A stretch of 64,000 nt of DNA from Erythrobacter ani. GTDB taxonomy: Bacteria > Pseudomonadota > Alphaproteobacteria > Sphingomonadales > Sphingomonadaceae. The stretch lies in the NCBI RefSeq assembly GCF_019204025.1, contig NZ_JAGSPB010000002.1, positions 1,054,001 through 1,118,000 on the forward strand. The letters are read 5' to 3'. Positions 8,753 through 17,805 of this stretch are shown here, piece after piece (the first letter of the stretch is position 1; each line of letters begins with the position of its first letter). A program made the position numbers and the translations under genes. A model generated the notes under the pieces. The model did not search any database. It was not told the origin of the DNA and saw only the letters and a program-made list of their open reading frames with translations.

Positions 8753-9528
8753 TCAATCCATCTCCGCCAGAACCGGGCTTTGAGCCGCGGCATCGACATC
8801 ATGTTGTCCAGACCTTCGCTCACCATTAGGGGCATGTTTGCCGTTTCATGGTTGATTTTGCGTAAAGAGGTAATGTCTTGCGCCCGGTCGTGGCCAATCA
8901 GCGGCAGGATGTCTTTGCCCAGCGCGATCACTCGTTTCGGCGCCGCGAGCTGTATATGCAGAGCTGTCACGGCGTCCATGCCGGTTCCCGCAATCGCCGC
9001 CGTGTCAGCCATTGGCGTGTGCCGCGGCAGCGCCGATGCGACGTAAGTGTTTTCTTCCTCTGCGCCCATCGCAGTGAGCATGTTCGACAGCAATTGTCCC
9101 TGCGGGCCGCTCAGGAGCGAGGTTCGATCGGTTTCCTCGGGGTCGACGACGAGGATCATCAGATCGGCCTCCGCCGGTCCCCGAGGGACAATGCGCCCGC
9201 GCGGCCCCACTCCGTCGAGACCGGGAGCCTCGAGCCAGAACTTCCGGAAGTCTTCGAGTGTCGCGGGCGGCGACTCGCCGATCAGGTCCGCTCGAGATGC
9301 GGGGTGAGACGCCGCCCCATCTTTTTCGGTATTTTGCGCCCGGTCGCGCTCGCTATCACTTGCCTGCGCTGGTTCTGGCTTTGACTTGGCCGGTGCTTGG
9401 TCCGCGTCATCCAACCAAACCGTAACGTCATCACTGAAATCGTGATCGACCCCGGCATCGCGCCACCAGTCCATGGCAGCCGCGAGATCGCGGGCAAAAG
9501 AGGGGGGTGAGGTGTCCATCCTATCCAA
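8734..9528 (-). CDS. Uracil-DNA glycosylase superfamily-like protein, cysteine-free
   Basis: 264-residue protein whose C-terminal half (about 120-255) follows the uracil-DNA glycosylase fold: LMILVVDPEE in place of the family-4 GEAPG motif, SGPQGQLLSNMLTAMG, then YVASALPRHTP, RVIALGKD and a final MVSEGLDNMMSMPRLK in place of the usual HPS motif. The N-terminal 110 residues are acidic and low in complexity. There is no cysteine, so the [4Fe-4S] cluster of family 4/5 enzymes is absent and the catalytic motifs are degenerate. It may be a divergent glycosylase or a non-catalytic relative. It overlaps the transglycosylase gene. Confidence 0.65.
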   Translation of the reverse strand: MDRMDTSPPSFARDLAAAMDWWRDAGVDHDFSDDVTVWLDDADQAPAKSKPEPAQASDSERDRAQNTEKDGAASHPASRADLIGESPPATLEDFRKFWLEAPGLDGVGPRGRIVPRGPAEADLMILVVDPEETDRTSLLSGPQGQLLSNMLTAMGAEEENTYVASALPRHTPMADTAAIAGTGMDAVTALHIQLAAPKRVIALGKDILPLIGHDRAQDITSLRKINHETANMPLMVSEGLDNMMSMPRLKARFWRRWIEWSATW

Positions 9529-9607
9529 TGCAGGTCTTGACTGCGCAAGGTCCAGTTAGCAAGTGGAATGCAAGAGAAACGCGAGTAATCCGGGAAAAGA
9601 AAAGCGT

Positions 9608-11254
9608 ATGTCCGAACGTGAATCAATGCCTTGCGATGTCGTTATCGTCGGCGGAGGGCCAGCGGGCCTTTCCGCAGCGATCCGGTTGAAGCAGATCAAT
9701 GAAGAGCTCGAAGTCGTCGTGCTTGAAAAAGGGTCGGAGATCGGTGCGCATATCCTGTCGGGCGCGGTTGTCGATCCCAAGGCGTTGAACGAGTTGTTCC
9801 CCGACTGGCGCGACATGGATTGCCCGATGGCCGAAACACCGGTCACGGATAACTGGCACTGGGTGCTGTCGAAAGGCGGAAAGACTTCGCTGCCGCACCT
9901 CATCATGCCGCCGCTGATGAGCAATCACGGATGTTATACCGGGTCGCTTGGCAGCATGACGCGGTGGCTGGGCGAACGGGCCGAAGAGCTGGGCGTTATG
10001 GTTTTTCCTGGCTTTCCTGCCAGCGATGTCATGTACGATGATGATGGCAAAGTTAGCGGCGTGGTCACCCAGGACATGGGCATTGCCGCTGATGGCTCGC
10101 AAAAGCCGGATTATCAGCCCGGAATGGAAATCCATGCCAAATACACGCTGTTTGCTGAGGGCGCGCGCGGCAATCTTACGAAGCAGATGAAGGCAAAATT
10201 CGATCTGGAGGCGAATTGCCAGCCGCAGGTCTATGGGCTTGGTATCAAGGAATTGTGGGACATCGACCCGAAGAAGCACGTGCCGGGCCGAGTCATTCAC
10301 ACGCAGGGATGGCCGCTCACCGAAAGCGACAGCTGGGGTGGCGGGTTCCTGTACCATCAGGCGAAGGGCCAGGTGGCACTCGGTTTTGTGACGGCGCTCG
10401 ATTACAAGAACCCGTGGGTTTCTCCGTATCAGGAATTCCAGCGCTGGAAGCAGCACCCGGCAATCCGCGACTATCTCGAAGGCGGCAAACGCGTCGCTTA
10501 TGGCGCGCGCGCGATCAACGAAGGCGGATGGCAGTCGGTACCGAAGCTTGCTTTCCCGGGCGGAGCTTTGATCGGGTGTGCGGCAGGTTTCGTAAACGTG
10601 CCGCGGATCAAGGGCAGCCATACCGCTATGAAAAGCGGCATGCTGGCTGCGGAAAGCATTGCGGCTGCGATCGAAGCGGGTCACGAGCGGACCGAACTAG
10701 CGGATTATGAGAGCAATCTGCGTTCCAGTTGGATCGCAGACGAGCTCAAACTGGTGCAGAATGCAGAACCTGCTGTCGCAAAATACGGCGGCGATTTGGG
10801 TACACTGCTCGGTGGTGTCGACATGTGGATGCGCACCCTCAAAATCGGCCTGCCGATCAGCATGGATCATCACCGGGATTACACGATGACAGGCCGCGCT
10901 GACCTGTATCCCAAGATCGACTATCCGAAGCCTGACGGGGAAATCAGCTTCGACCGACTGACCAACGTCGCGTACAGCTACACGAACCATGCCGAAGACC
11001 AGCCGGTCCATTTGCAGGTCGAGGATTTCGAGCTGCAAAAAGAAAGCGAGCTGGAGGTCTATGGTGGGCCTTCGACCCGATATTGCCCGGCGGGCGTTTA
11101 CGAATGGGTCACCGAAGAAGGAGCAGAGCCGAAATTCGTCATCAACTCGCAGAACTGCGTCCACTGCAAAACCTGTGACATCAAGGATCCCAATCAGAAC
11201 ATCAATTGGGTCACTCCCGAAGGTGGCGGTGGTCCGAATTATCCGAATATGTGA
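9608..11254 (+). CDS. Electron transfer flavoprotein-ubiquinone oxidoreductase
   Basis: Inner-membrane-associated flavoprotein of 548 residues that passes electrons from reduced ETF (from fatty-acid and amino-acid dehydrogenation) to ubiquinone. An N-terminal FAD site VIVGGGPAGLSAA, the conserved GAHILSGAVVDP, and a C-terminal [4Fe-4S] ferredoxin-like domain (YCPAGVYEW, then CVHCKTCDIKDPNQNI) are all present, as in mitochondrial ETF-QO. The start is set at the ATG at 9608, preceded by a purine-rich GGGAAAAG; the reading frame is open from 9563. Its stop overlaps the GTG of ispE. Confidence 0.95.
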   Translation: MSERESMPCDVVIVGGGPAGLSAAIRLKQINEELEVVVLEKGSEIGAHILSGAVVDPKALNELFPDWRDMDCPMAETPVTDNWHWVLSKGGKTSLPHLIMPPLMSNHGCYTGSLGSMTRWLGERAEELGVMVFPGFPASDVMYDDDGKVSGVVTQDMGIAADGSQKPDYQPGMEIHAKYTLFAEGARGNLTKQMKAKFDLEANCQPQVYGLGIKELWDIDPKKHVPGRVIHTQGWPLTESDSWGGGFLYHQAKGQVALGFVTALDYKNPWVSPYQEFQRWKQHPAIRDYLEGGKRVAYGARAINEGGWQSVPKLAFPGGALIGCAAGFVNVPRIKGSHTAMKSGMLAAESIAAAIEAGHERTELADYESNLRSSWIADELKLVQNAEPAVAKYGGDLGTLLGGVDMWMRTLKIGLPISMDHHRDYTMTGRADLYPKIDYPKPDGEISFDRLTNVAYSYTNHAEDQPVHLQVEDFELQKESELEVYGGPSTRYCPAGVYEWVTEEGAEPKFVINSQNCVHCKTCDIKDPNQNINWVTPEGGGGPNYPNM

Positions 11255-12075
11255 CGCCGCAATTGGCGATCACCGAAACTGCCTACGCCAAGATCAATCT
11301 CGCGCTGCATGTTCGCGCGCGGCGCGAGGACGGGTATCATGAGCTAGAGACGCTGTTCGCCTTCGTCGATGCGGGCGATACGTTGGCGGCAAAACCTGCC
11401 GATCGCGACCGGCTGACGACTGTGGGCGAATTTGCGCAGGCGCTCGACAATCCGTTCGACAATCTCGTGATGCGCGCGCTGACATCGCTTCCGCGCAGCG
11501 CCGGGCTCGAGATGACGTTGGAAAAGAGCCTCCCCGTGGCTGCAGGGCTGGGCGGCGGTTCCGCTGATGCCGGCGCGGTCTTCCGCATCGTCGAACGGAT
11601 CCAAGGACTCCCCGATGATTGGCAGCAGCGCGCCGAGCGTCTGGGCGCCGATGTGCCCTCCTGCGTGCGCAGCGAGATGGCGATCGGTCGCGGCACTGGG
11701 ACCGAGCTTGAACCCGTCGACAATGACATGTCCGGGATGGCGGTGTTGCTCGTCAATCCGCGCATCCCGCTCCTGACCGGGCCGGTGTTCAAAGCCTGGG
11801 ATGGCGAGGATCGCGGCGCTTTGCCGACCGGGACGGCTCGCGAAATCGCCCGGCAGGGCAGAAACGACCTGCGCCCGCCCGCCGTTGAGATCTGCCCCGC
11901 GATCGCCGATGTGCTCGGCTCGCTCAACGAAACCGATCCTTGGATGTGCGAGATGTCCGGGTCGGGCGCGACGTGCTTTGCCCTCTACGAAAGCCCCGAA
12001 CACAGAGACCGCGCGGCGAGCGTACTTGCCGATTTGGAACCGGAGTGGTGGCAAATGGTAGGGTTGTTGAGATGA
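11251..12075 (+). CDS. ispE: 4-diphosphocytidyl-2-C-methyl-D-erythritol kinase
   Basis: GHMP-family kinase of the MEP isoprenoid pathway; phosphorylates CDP-methylerythritol. AYAKINLALHV holds the conserved Lys14, the ATP loop is PVAAGLGGGSADAG (about 96-108), and MSGSGATCFALY lies near the C-terminus. The start is taken as GTG at 11251, overlapping the upstream TGA (GTGA), which gives 274 residues, normal for IspE; longer in-frame starts would lie within the ETF-QO gene. The stop overlaps the next ATG (ATGA). Confidence 0.93.
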   Translation: MTPQLAITETAYAKINLALHVRARREDGYHELETLFAFVDAGDTLAAKPADRDRLTTVGEFAQALDNPFDNLVMRALTSLPRSAGLEMTLEKSLPVAAGLGGGSADAGAVFRIVERIQGLPDDWQQRAERLGADVPSCVRSEMAIGRGTGTELEPVDNDMSGMAVLLVNPRIPLLTGPVFKAWDGEDRGALPTGTAREIARQGRNDLRPPAVEICPAIADVLGSLNETDPWMCEMSGSGATCFALYESPEHRDRAASVLADLEPEWWQMVGLLR

Positions 12076-12797
12076 TCCTTGATGACAATCCTTACCGCCA
12101 GGTCGGTACGCCGCGCCGCGGCGGGCTTGTGTGCGTGGCCGACCATGCATCCAATTTCGTGCCCGAAGACGTCCCTCTCGGCATAGCAGCTGATCTGCTG
12201 GACAATCATATCGCCGTCGATATCGGTGTGAACGGCGTGGCCGAGCGGATGGCACGCCGTCACGACATCCCGGCACATCTTGCCTGCGTCAGCCGTCTTG
12301 TGGTCGATCTCCACCGCGAGGAGGAGCATCCGAATGTCGTGCCTACCGAAAGCGACGGGCACCTCATCCCCGGCAATATCGGCGCGAATGTCGAGGCGAG
12401 GTTGGAGAAATATTACCGCCCGTACCACGATGCCCTGGAAAAGTGGATCGAGGGCGCCGAACCCAAGCTGATCATTTCGCTGCATAGCTTCACGCCCAAG
12501 CTTCAGAACGGGACGGACGAACGGCCGTGGGAAGTCGCTCTGCTTTACAATGAGGACGACCGCGCTGCACGTCACGCCATTCGCCTGTTCGGCGAGCTTG
12601 GCCTGAATGTAGGCGATAACGAGCCGTATTCGGGCAAGCAGCTCAACGCGACGATGAACCGCCACGCGGAGGCGGATGGGCGGTACTATTGCGCGATAGA
12701 AGTGCGTCAGGATCTGATCGCAACCCGCGCCGAGCAATCGCGATTCGCAGCTATGATCGCAGATGTCTGCGGAAGGGTTGCGCTCGCGCTCGACTAA
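12072..12797 (+). CDS. N-formylglutamate amidohydrolase
   Basis: 241-residue metal-dependent hydrolase predicted to split N-formyl-L-glutamate (or a related N-acylated amino acid), as in histidine degradation. Family features: [13 protein letters not shown] near the N-terminus, [21 protein letters not shown] in the middle, and [12 protein letters not shown] near the end, all with candidate metal ligands. The start is the ATG overlapping the ispE stop. No hut genes are nearby, so the physiological role is open. Confidence 0.87.
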   Translation: MILDDNPYRQVGTPRRGGLVCVADHASNFVPEDVPLGIAADLLDNHIAVDIGVNGVAERMARRHDIPAHLACVSRLVVDLHREEEHPNVVPTESDGHLIPGNIGANVEARLEKYYRPYHDALEKWIEGAEPKLIISLHSFTPKLQNGTDERPWEVALLYNEDDRAARHAIRLFGELGLNVGDNEPYSGKQLNATMNRHAEADGRYYCAIEVRQDLIATRAEQSRFAAMIADVCGRVALALD

Positions 12798-12838
12798 CGG
12801 CAGTGCTGTTTCCCGAAACCACGCGTACGGGAAACAAT

Positions 12839-14560
12839 ATGTCTTCGCCATTCGATAAGTCCAAACTGCCCAGCCGCCATGTCTCGGTCGGCCCCGAACG
12901 CGCGCCTCACCGTTCGTACTATTACGCGATGGGTATGACGGAGGAAGAAATCGCTCGGCCATTCGTGGCGGTCGCGAGCGCAGGCAATGATAGCGCGCCC
13001 TGCAACACCACGCTCGATCCGCAGGCGAACATCTGCCGGGAGGGCGTCATCGAAGGCGGCGGAACCCCCCGGCGTTTCAACACGATCACCGTCACTGATG
13101 GTATCGCGATGGGCCACCAGGGCATGAAAAGCTCGCTTGTAAGCCGCGAGGTCATTGCGGATTCGGTCGAGCTTTCGGTGCGAGGCCATTGTTACGACGC
13201 GCTCGTGGGCTTTGCCGGCTGCGACAAGAGTCTGCCCGGCATGATGATGTCTATGCTCCGGCTCAACGTGCCATCGATCTTCGTTTATGGCGGGTCGATC
13301 TTGCCGGGAACATATCGCGGTGAAGATGTGACAGTGGTCGACGTATTCGAGGCGGTGGGCCAGCACGCCGCAGGAAATTGTCCGTTGCAAGACCTCATCG
13401 CGCTCGAAAAGGTTGCCTGTCCCGGGCATGGGGCGTGCGGCGGCCAATTCACCGCCAACACAATGGCATGTGTTGGAGAGGCCATCGGATTATCCCTGCC
13501 GAACAGCAATATGTCGCCTGCACCTTATAAATCGCGCGAGGATATTGCGCGCGCTGCGGGACGGCAGGTGATGAAGCTGCTGGAAATCAATCTTCGGCCA
13601 CGCGACATCTGCACCAGGGCCGCTTTTGAAAACGCTGCTCGGGTCGTCGCCGCAACCGGCGGATCGACCAATGCAGCGCTTCATCTGCCTGCGATGGCGA
13701 GTGAGGCAGGGATCGATTTCGATCTGTTCGATGTCGCAGAAATCTTCAAATCAACGCCGTACATCGCCGATCTCAAACCGGGCGGGAAATACGTCGCCAA
13801 GGACATGCACGAGGCAGGCGGCGTTTACATGGGAATGAAGACGCTGCTCGATGGCGGATTCCTCGATCCCGAACCGATGACGGTCACGGGCAAAACCTTG
13901 GGCGAGAACATCGAGGAGATCACCTGGAATCCCGATCAGAAGGTATTTTACGACGTGAAAGCACCGATCACGCCGACGGGCGGGGTTGTTGGCCTCAAGG
14001 GCTCGCTCGCGCCGGATGGGGCAATAGTGAAGGTCGCCGGGATGGAGCGGCTTCAGTTTTCCGGACCCGCGCGAGTGTTCGATTGCGAGGAAGACGCCTT
14101 CGAAGCCGTCGAGAACCGCGATATCGCCGAAGGGTGCGTGATCGTCATCCGTTATGAAGGACCGAAGGGTGGGCCGGGAATGCGTGAAATGCTCGCGACC
14201 ACTGCAGCGCTTTATGGGCAGGGTATGGGCGAAAAGGTTGCGCTCATTACCGACGGACGTTTTTCCGGCGCGACGCGCGGCTTTTGCATCGGCCATGTCG
14301 GGCCTGAGGCATCGGACGGCGGACCCATCGCGTTGGTCGAAAACGGCGATACGATCACCATCGACGCTGAAAAAGGGACGATCGACCTCGACGTGGATCA
14401 GGCCGTGCTGGAGACACGCCGAGCGGCATGGAAGCCGCGGACCAACGATTACCAATCGGGAGCGCTTTGGCGGTATGCGCAGAATGTCGGCCCGGCGAGC
14501 AAAGGCGCGCTTACCCATCCCGGCGCAAAGAGCGAAAGGCATGTATTTGCCGATATCTGA
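12839..14560 (+). CDS. ilvD: Dihydroxy-acid dehydratase
   Basis: Third enzyme common to valine, leucine and isoleucine synthesis: dehydrates 2,3-dihydroxy acids to 2-oxo acids with an iron-sulfur cluster and Mg2+. The three cluster cysteines fit Cys55 (SAPCN), Cys128 (GCDKSLPGM) and Cys200 (CPGHGACGG); [22 protein letters not shown] sits near the C-terminus. The 573 residues match the family. The ATG at 12839 is chosen because the protein then starts [15 protein letters not shown]; the frame is open further upstream into the preceding gene. It starts 41 bases after the amidohydrolase stop. Confidence 0.95.
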   Translation: MSSPFDKSKLPSRHVSVGPERAPHRSYYYAMGMTEEEIARPFVAVASAGNDSAPCNTTLDPQANICREGVIEGGGTPRRFNTITVTDGIAMGHQGMKSSLVSREVIADSVELSVRGHCYDALVGFAGCDKSLPGMMMSMLRLNVPSIFVYGGSILPGTYRGEDVTVVDVFEAVGQHAAGNCPLQDLIALEKVACPGHGACGGQFTANTMACVGEAIGLSLPNSNMSPAPYKSREDIARAAGRQVMKLLEINLRPRDICTRAAFENAARVVAATGGSTNAALHLPAMASEAGIDFDLFDVAEIFKSTPYIADLKPGGKYVAKDMHEAGGVYMGMKTLLDGGFLDPEPMTVTGKTLGENIEEITWNPDQKVFYDVKAPITPTGGVVGLKGSLAPDGAIVKVAGMERLQFSGPARVFDCEEDAFEAVENRDIAEGCVIVIRYEGPKGGPGMREMLATTAALYGQGMGEKVALITDGRFSGATRGFCIGHVGPEASDGGPIALVENGDTITIDAEKGTIDLDVDQAVLETRRAAWKPRTNDYQSGALWRYAQNVGPASKGALTHPGAKSERHVFADI

Positions 14561-14584
14561 CGCGCTTTCGCCTGGCATTTCTTC

Positions 14585-15973
14585 ATGAGCAATCGCGATG
14601 TCCTCACCGTCGCGCAGATGCGGGCTGCCGAGCAGGCCGTTTTCGACAGTGGGACGAGTATATCTGACCTTATGGAAATAGCGGCAGGCGGCGCGGCTGA
14701 GTGGGTCAGGCGCATCGCCGCTGCTCGCTCGATCACAGTCCTCTGCGGTCCCGGCAACAATGGCGGCGACGGCTATGTCATTGCGCGACGTCTGCGCGAA
14801 TTTGGCAACCGGGTGCAGGTGGTTGCTCCTCTTGCGCCCACGACAGAAGCTGCAATCTCGGCGCGCAAAGCATGGGGCGGGGAGGTTCTGACATCGGGCG
14901 GGGGGCTCGATGGGGAAGTTTTCGTCGATTGCCTGTTCGGGTCTGGCCTGTCCCGCCCGCTCTCGGGCGAGCATTCCCTGCTTCTTCGCGACCTTGCTGC
15001 GCGGCACGCAATCCGGATCGCAGTTGACTTGCCGTCAGGTGTCGAAAGCGACAGCGGGGCATTGCTGAATGACCGGCTCCCGTCATTCGACGTGACTTTG
15101 GCCTTGGGCGCCTGGAAGTTTGCGCACTGGCTGCTTCCAGCGCGCGGCGTAATGGGGTCGAAACGTCTCGTCCCGATCGGAGTGGAAGCCGTTGAAGGAG
15201 CGGCGCAGCTCATCGCCAAACCAGAGCTCGTCGCACCTGCAGGCACCGCGCACAAATACACCAGAGGCCTGGCAGCGATTGTTGGCGGGGAAATGTCAGG
15301 TGCTTCATTGCTCTCTGCCAGAGCTGCGCAACGAGGCGGCGCAGGTTATGTGAAGCTGCTCGGCGATGCGCAGCATTTGGGCGAGCCCACGTTGGTACAG
15401 GACAGCTCGCCTCTGCCGGATGCCCTTTCCGATGAACGGATCGGTGCAGTCTTGGTGGGACCGGGGCTTGGCAGGAGCGGTAAAGCGCAAGAGCGCCTCG
15501 CCGCGACCTTGCTCGCAAACATTCCGGCCGTCATCGATGCGGACGCGCTTATGTTGCTGCGGCCCGAGATGGTGACCGGCGCTGCAAGGCTGCTCGCCAC
15601 ACCGCATGACGGCGAACTGACAGCATTGTGCCAGTCCTTTGCTGTTATCGCCGAAGGGCGAAAGGCCCGCGCGCAAGTATTGGCCAAGGCGAGTGGAATG
15701 GTCATCTGCGCGAAAGGACCAGACACGCTCATTGCTTCGCCGGATGGGCAGCTGGCGCTCGCGCGGCCCGCGCCAAGCTGGCTGTCGGTCGCGGGTAGCG
15801 GAGATGTGCTAGCAGGTATCGCTGTTAGCCGGATGGCCGCCGGATGCGCGCCATTTGAGGCAGCGTGCGAAGCGGCCTGGATCCACGCAGAGGCTGCACG
15901 CATGACGCCAGCCCCTTTCACTGCATCCGAACTCGCCAATTCGGTGCAAAGTGGGTACGCGGCCTGTCTGTGA
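14585..15973 (+). CDS. nnr: Bifunctional NAD(P)H-hydrate epimerase / ADP-dependent NAD(P)H-hydrate dehydratase
   Basis: Repairs hydrated NADH and NADPH. The N-terminal YjeF domain (about 1-205) has the GPGNNGGDG loop at 55-63 and AVDLPSGVESDSG; the C-terminal ribokinase-like dehydratase domain (about 220-460) has LVGPGLGRS, VIDADAL, the ATPHDGELTAL segment and the catalytic GSGDVLAGI at 404-412. The 462 residues suit the bifunctional form. It lies 24 bases after ilvD and its TGA overlaps the GTG of the next gene. Confidence 0.93.
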   Translation: MSNRDVLTVAQMRAAEQAVFDSGTSISDLMEIAAGGAAEWVRRIAAARSITVLCGPGNNGGDGYVIARRLREFGNRVQVVAPLAPTTEAAISARKAWGGEVLTSGGGLDGEVFVDCLFGSGLSRPLSGEHSLLLRDLAARHAIRIAVDLPSGVESDSGALLNDRLPSFDVTLALGAWKFAHWLLPARGVMGSKRLVPIGVEAVEGAAQLIAKPELVAPAGTAHKYTRGLAAIVGGEMSGASLLSARAAQRGGAGYVKLLGDAQHLGEPTLVQDSSPLPDALSDERIGAVLVGPGLGRSGKAQERLAATLLANIPAVIDADALMLLRPEMVTGAARLLATPHDGELTALCQSFAVIAEGRKARAQVLAKASGMVICAKGPDTLIASPDGQLALARPAPSWLSVAGSGDVLAGIAVSRMAAGCAPFEAACEAAWIHAEAARMTPAPFTASELANSVQSGYAACL

Positions 15974-17181
15974 GCCAGCTTGAAGAAATAGTTAGACTAG
16001 CCGCCAAGGGCGACGGCGTGACTGCCAATGGCAACCACCTGTCCGGAGCGTTACCTGGCGATCTGGTCAGCGAGGGGGTCATCGTCGAGAGCGGAGGGCA
16101 CCATGCCGACCCTCCGTGCAGGCACTTCGCGCTGTGTGGTGGATGTCAGCTCCAGCACGCCGACGAAGCCGCTCTATCGCAGTTCGTCCGCGATCGGGTG
16201 GTGAATGCCGCAAAGGGACAAGGATTGACCATTGGCGAGGTGCTTCCGACCCATCTTTCGCCGCCAGGCGCAAGGCGGCGGGCGACGATGCACGGAATGC
16301 GAACGCAAAAAGGCGCAGTCCTCGGCTTCAAGCAGGCGGGATCGCACAAGATCGTCGATCTCGTCGAATGCCACGTGGTCGCGCCCCAATTGGCGGGGTT
16401 GATCCAACCACTGCGGCGTTTCATTGCAAAGTTCGGACCAGCGAGAGGGGCAATCGACGCGCAGTTGACGCTTTGCGATCAGGGTGTCGAGATTGGCCTC
16501 TCCAACTTTGCGCTTGAAGGCCTGGAGGCAACCGAGGCTTCGCTCGATTTTGCGCGCGATCAGGGCCTTGCCCGACTCTCGCTCGATCAGGGATACGGCC
16601 CGGAGACTGTGTGGGAACCGGAGCCCGTTACGATCACGCTTTCCGGCATCGCTGTTCCGATGCCGACAGGGGCGTTTTTGCAGGCTACCGGAGATGCGGA
16701 AGCGCGAATGATCGCCGATGTCTCGGACTGGGTCGGTGACGCGCGATTGGTCGCCGATCTGTTCGCAGGCCTCGGTACATTCGCCTTTGCGCTGCGCGAA
16801 GGGCGCAGGGTTCTCGCTGTGGAGGCCGACCAAGCGGCGCATCTCGCATTGAAGGCCGCTTGTGGTTCCGCAGGCGGAAGTGTGCTCGCCATGCACCGAG
16901 ATCTATTTCGCAATCCATTGCAGGCGCAGGAGCTGAACCGTTTCGACGCTACGGTGCTCGATCCTCCACGAGCCGGCGCACGCAGCCAGATCGCCGAAAT
17001 TGCGGCAAGCGGCGTTTCGCGAGTGGTTTATGTCAGTTGCAATCCGTCGAGCTGGGCCCGTGATGCGTCGACACTGACGGATGCTGGATTCAAGCTCTCC
17101 AAGCTGCGACCCGTCGGACAATTCCGCTGGTCGACGCATGTCGAACTGGTCAGTTTATTTGAACGATCGGTGACGGTCTAA
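15970..17181 (+). CDS. Class I SAM-dependent RNA methyltransferase, TrmA/RlmD type
   Basis: Predicted m5U methyltransferase acting on rRNA or tRNA. The 403-residue protein has an N-terminal TRAM-like segment, an iron-sulfur cysteine set Cys50, Cys56, Cys59 (CRHFALCGGC) with a fourth candidate Cys in VECHVV, a SAM-binding region VADLFAGLGTFAF, and the catalytic block LDPPRAGA followed by VYVSCNPSSWARD, whose Cys is the nucleophile. Start is the GTG overlapping the nnr stop. Which base is modified (RlmC/RlmD-like or another) cannot be decided here. It converges on the acyl carrier protein gene with 32 bases between. Confidence 0.88.
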   Translation: MSQLEEIVRLAAKGDGVTANGNHLSGALPGDLVSEGVIVESGGHHADPPCRHFALCGGCQLQHADEAALSQFVRDRVVNAAKGQGLTIGEVLPTHLSPPGARRRATMHGMRTQKGAVLGFKQAGSHKIVDLVECHVVAPQLAGLIQPLRRFIAKFGPARGAIDAQLTLCDQGVEIGLSNFALEGLEATEASLDFARDQGLARLSLDQGYGPETVWEPEPVTITLSGIAVPMPTGAFLQATGDAEARMIADVSDWVGDARLVADLFAGLGTFAFALREGRRVLAVEADQAAHLALKAACGSAGGSVLAMHRDLFRNPLQAQELNRFDATVLDPPRAGARSQIAEIAASGVSRVVYVSCNPSSWARDASTLTDAGFKLSKLRPVGQFRWSTHVELVSLFERSVTV

Positions 17182-17213
17182 ATCTAGGCTGACTGTGCAC
17201 TATCGCGCGGAGT

Positions 17214-17561
17214 TCAATCCGACACGATTTTCGCTTCGGCAAAAGCTAGCAGTCCGCCATACGTTTCGAGCATCTCGCCATCGACGTCATCATCGTCGAT
17301 AACAATATCCAAACGATCTTCCATTTCAGTAAGAAGCCCCGCGACGGCCATCGAATCGAGCTCTGGCAGGTGCCCAAACAGACCGGTCTCATCGCCAAAT
17401 TCCGCAGCATCTTCAGCATCGATACCAAGGACATCGACCAGGATCGCTTTGAGGTCGGCGTCTATTTGAGCGCGGCTCGGTTTGATCTCAGAAGAACTCG
17501 CGCCATCGCAGCCCTGCGTCACGGCGTCAGGCTGATCGGCGGTCACCGGATTTGTGCCCAT
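17214..17561 (-). CDS. Acyl carrier protein of the exosortase A-associated locus
   Basis: Stand-alone acyl carrier protein of about 115 residues. The phosphopantetheine attachment serine lies in PELDSMAVAGLL (DSM motif), followed by the acidic helix MEDRLDIVIDDDD. A Ser/Asp-rich leader of about 30 residues precedes the domain. An in-frame ATG at 17570 directly abuts a GAGGG motif, while the ATG at 17561 has that GAGGG 9 bases upstream, so 17561 is preferred. It is transcribed away from the acyl ligase and decarboxylase genes, and is the likely carrier for the group activated by that ligase. Confidence 0.85.
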   Translation of the reverse strand: MGTNPVTADQPDAVTQGCDGASSSEIKPSRAQIDADLKAILVDVLGIDAEDAAEFGDETGLFGHLPELDSMAVAGLLTEMEDRLDIVIDDDDVDGEMLETYGGLLAFAEAKIVSD

Positions 17562-17570
17562 CAAGTTCAT

Positions 17571-17575
17571 CCCTC
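17571..17575 (-). promoter_or_regulatory. Shine-Dalgarno GAGGG for the acyl carrier protein
   Basis: Reads GAGGG on the minus strand, 9 bases before the ATG at 17561 and zero bases before the ATG at 17570. This spacing decides for the inner start. Confidence 0.6.
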
Positions 17576-17805
17576 GTCTTGAGCAATGTGCGCCCTAGCG
17601 TAGCGTCAATCGCGCCTTACGCCTAATTCTGGTTGGCGGCCTTAAACAGCCGCCCGCTTCGGCGCAAGCTTGCGGGTACAGGCAATCGCTCACCCGTCCT
17701 GGCTTGTGACGGGCAGCTGAAGAGCATTTGACCGCCCGTCTCGCTCAGGACTTGCAACGCGGCGAAGCTGCCGTGATACGCACTGGAAAGACCGAAAAAA
17801 GGCCG
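17576..17805. promoter_or_regulatory. Divergent intergenic region between ACP and acyl ligase
   Basis: About 230 bases with no convincing gene; it must carry promoters for both directions. One perfect six-pair hairpin is visible: GGCGGC (17635-17640) and GCCGCC (17649-17654) with an eight-base loop. It has no T-run, so it is not a clear terminator. No operator repeat was recognised. Confidence 0.4.

Noticed and set aside
7709..9046. 445-residue plus-strand ORF opposite the lytic transglycosylase
   Set aside because: Antisense shadow of two real minus-strand genes; low-complexity composition and no motif.
13751..15007. 418-residue minus-strand ORF opposite ilvD and nnr
   Set aside because: Covers the junction of two clear genes in antisense; no recognisable domain.
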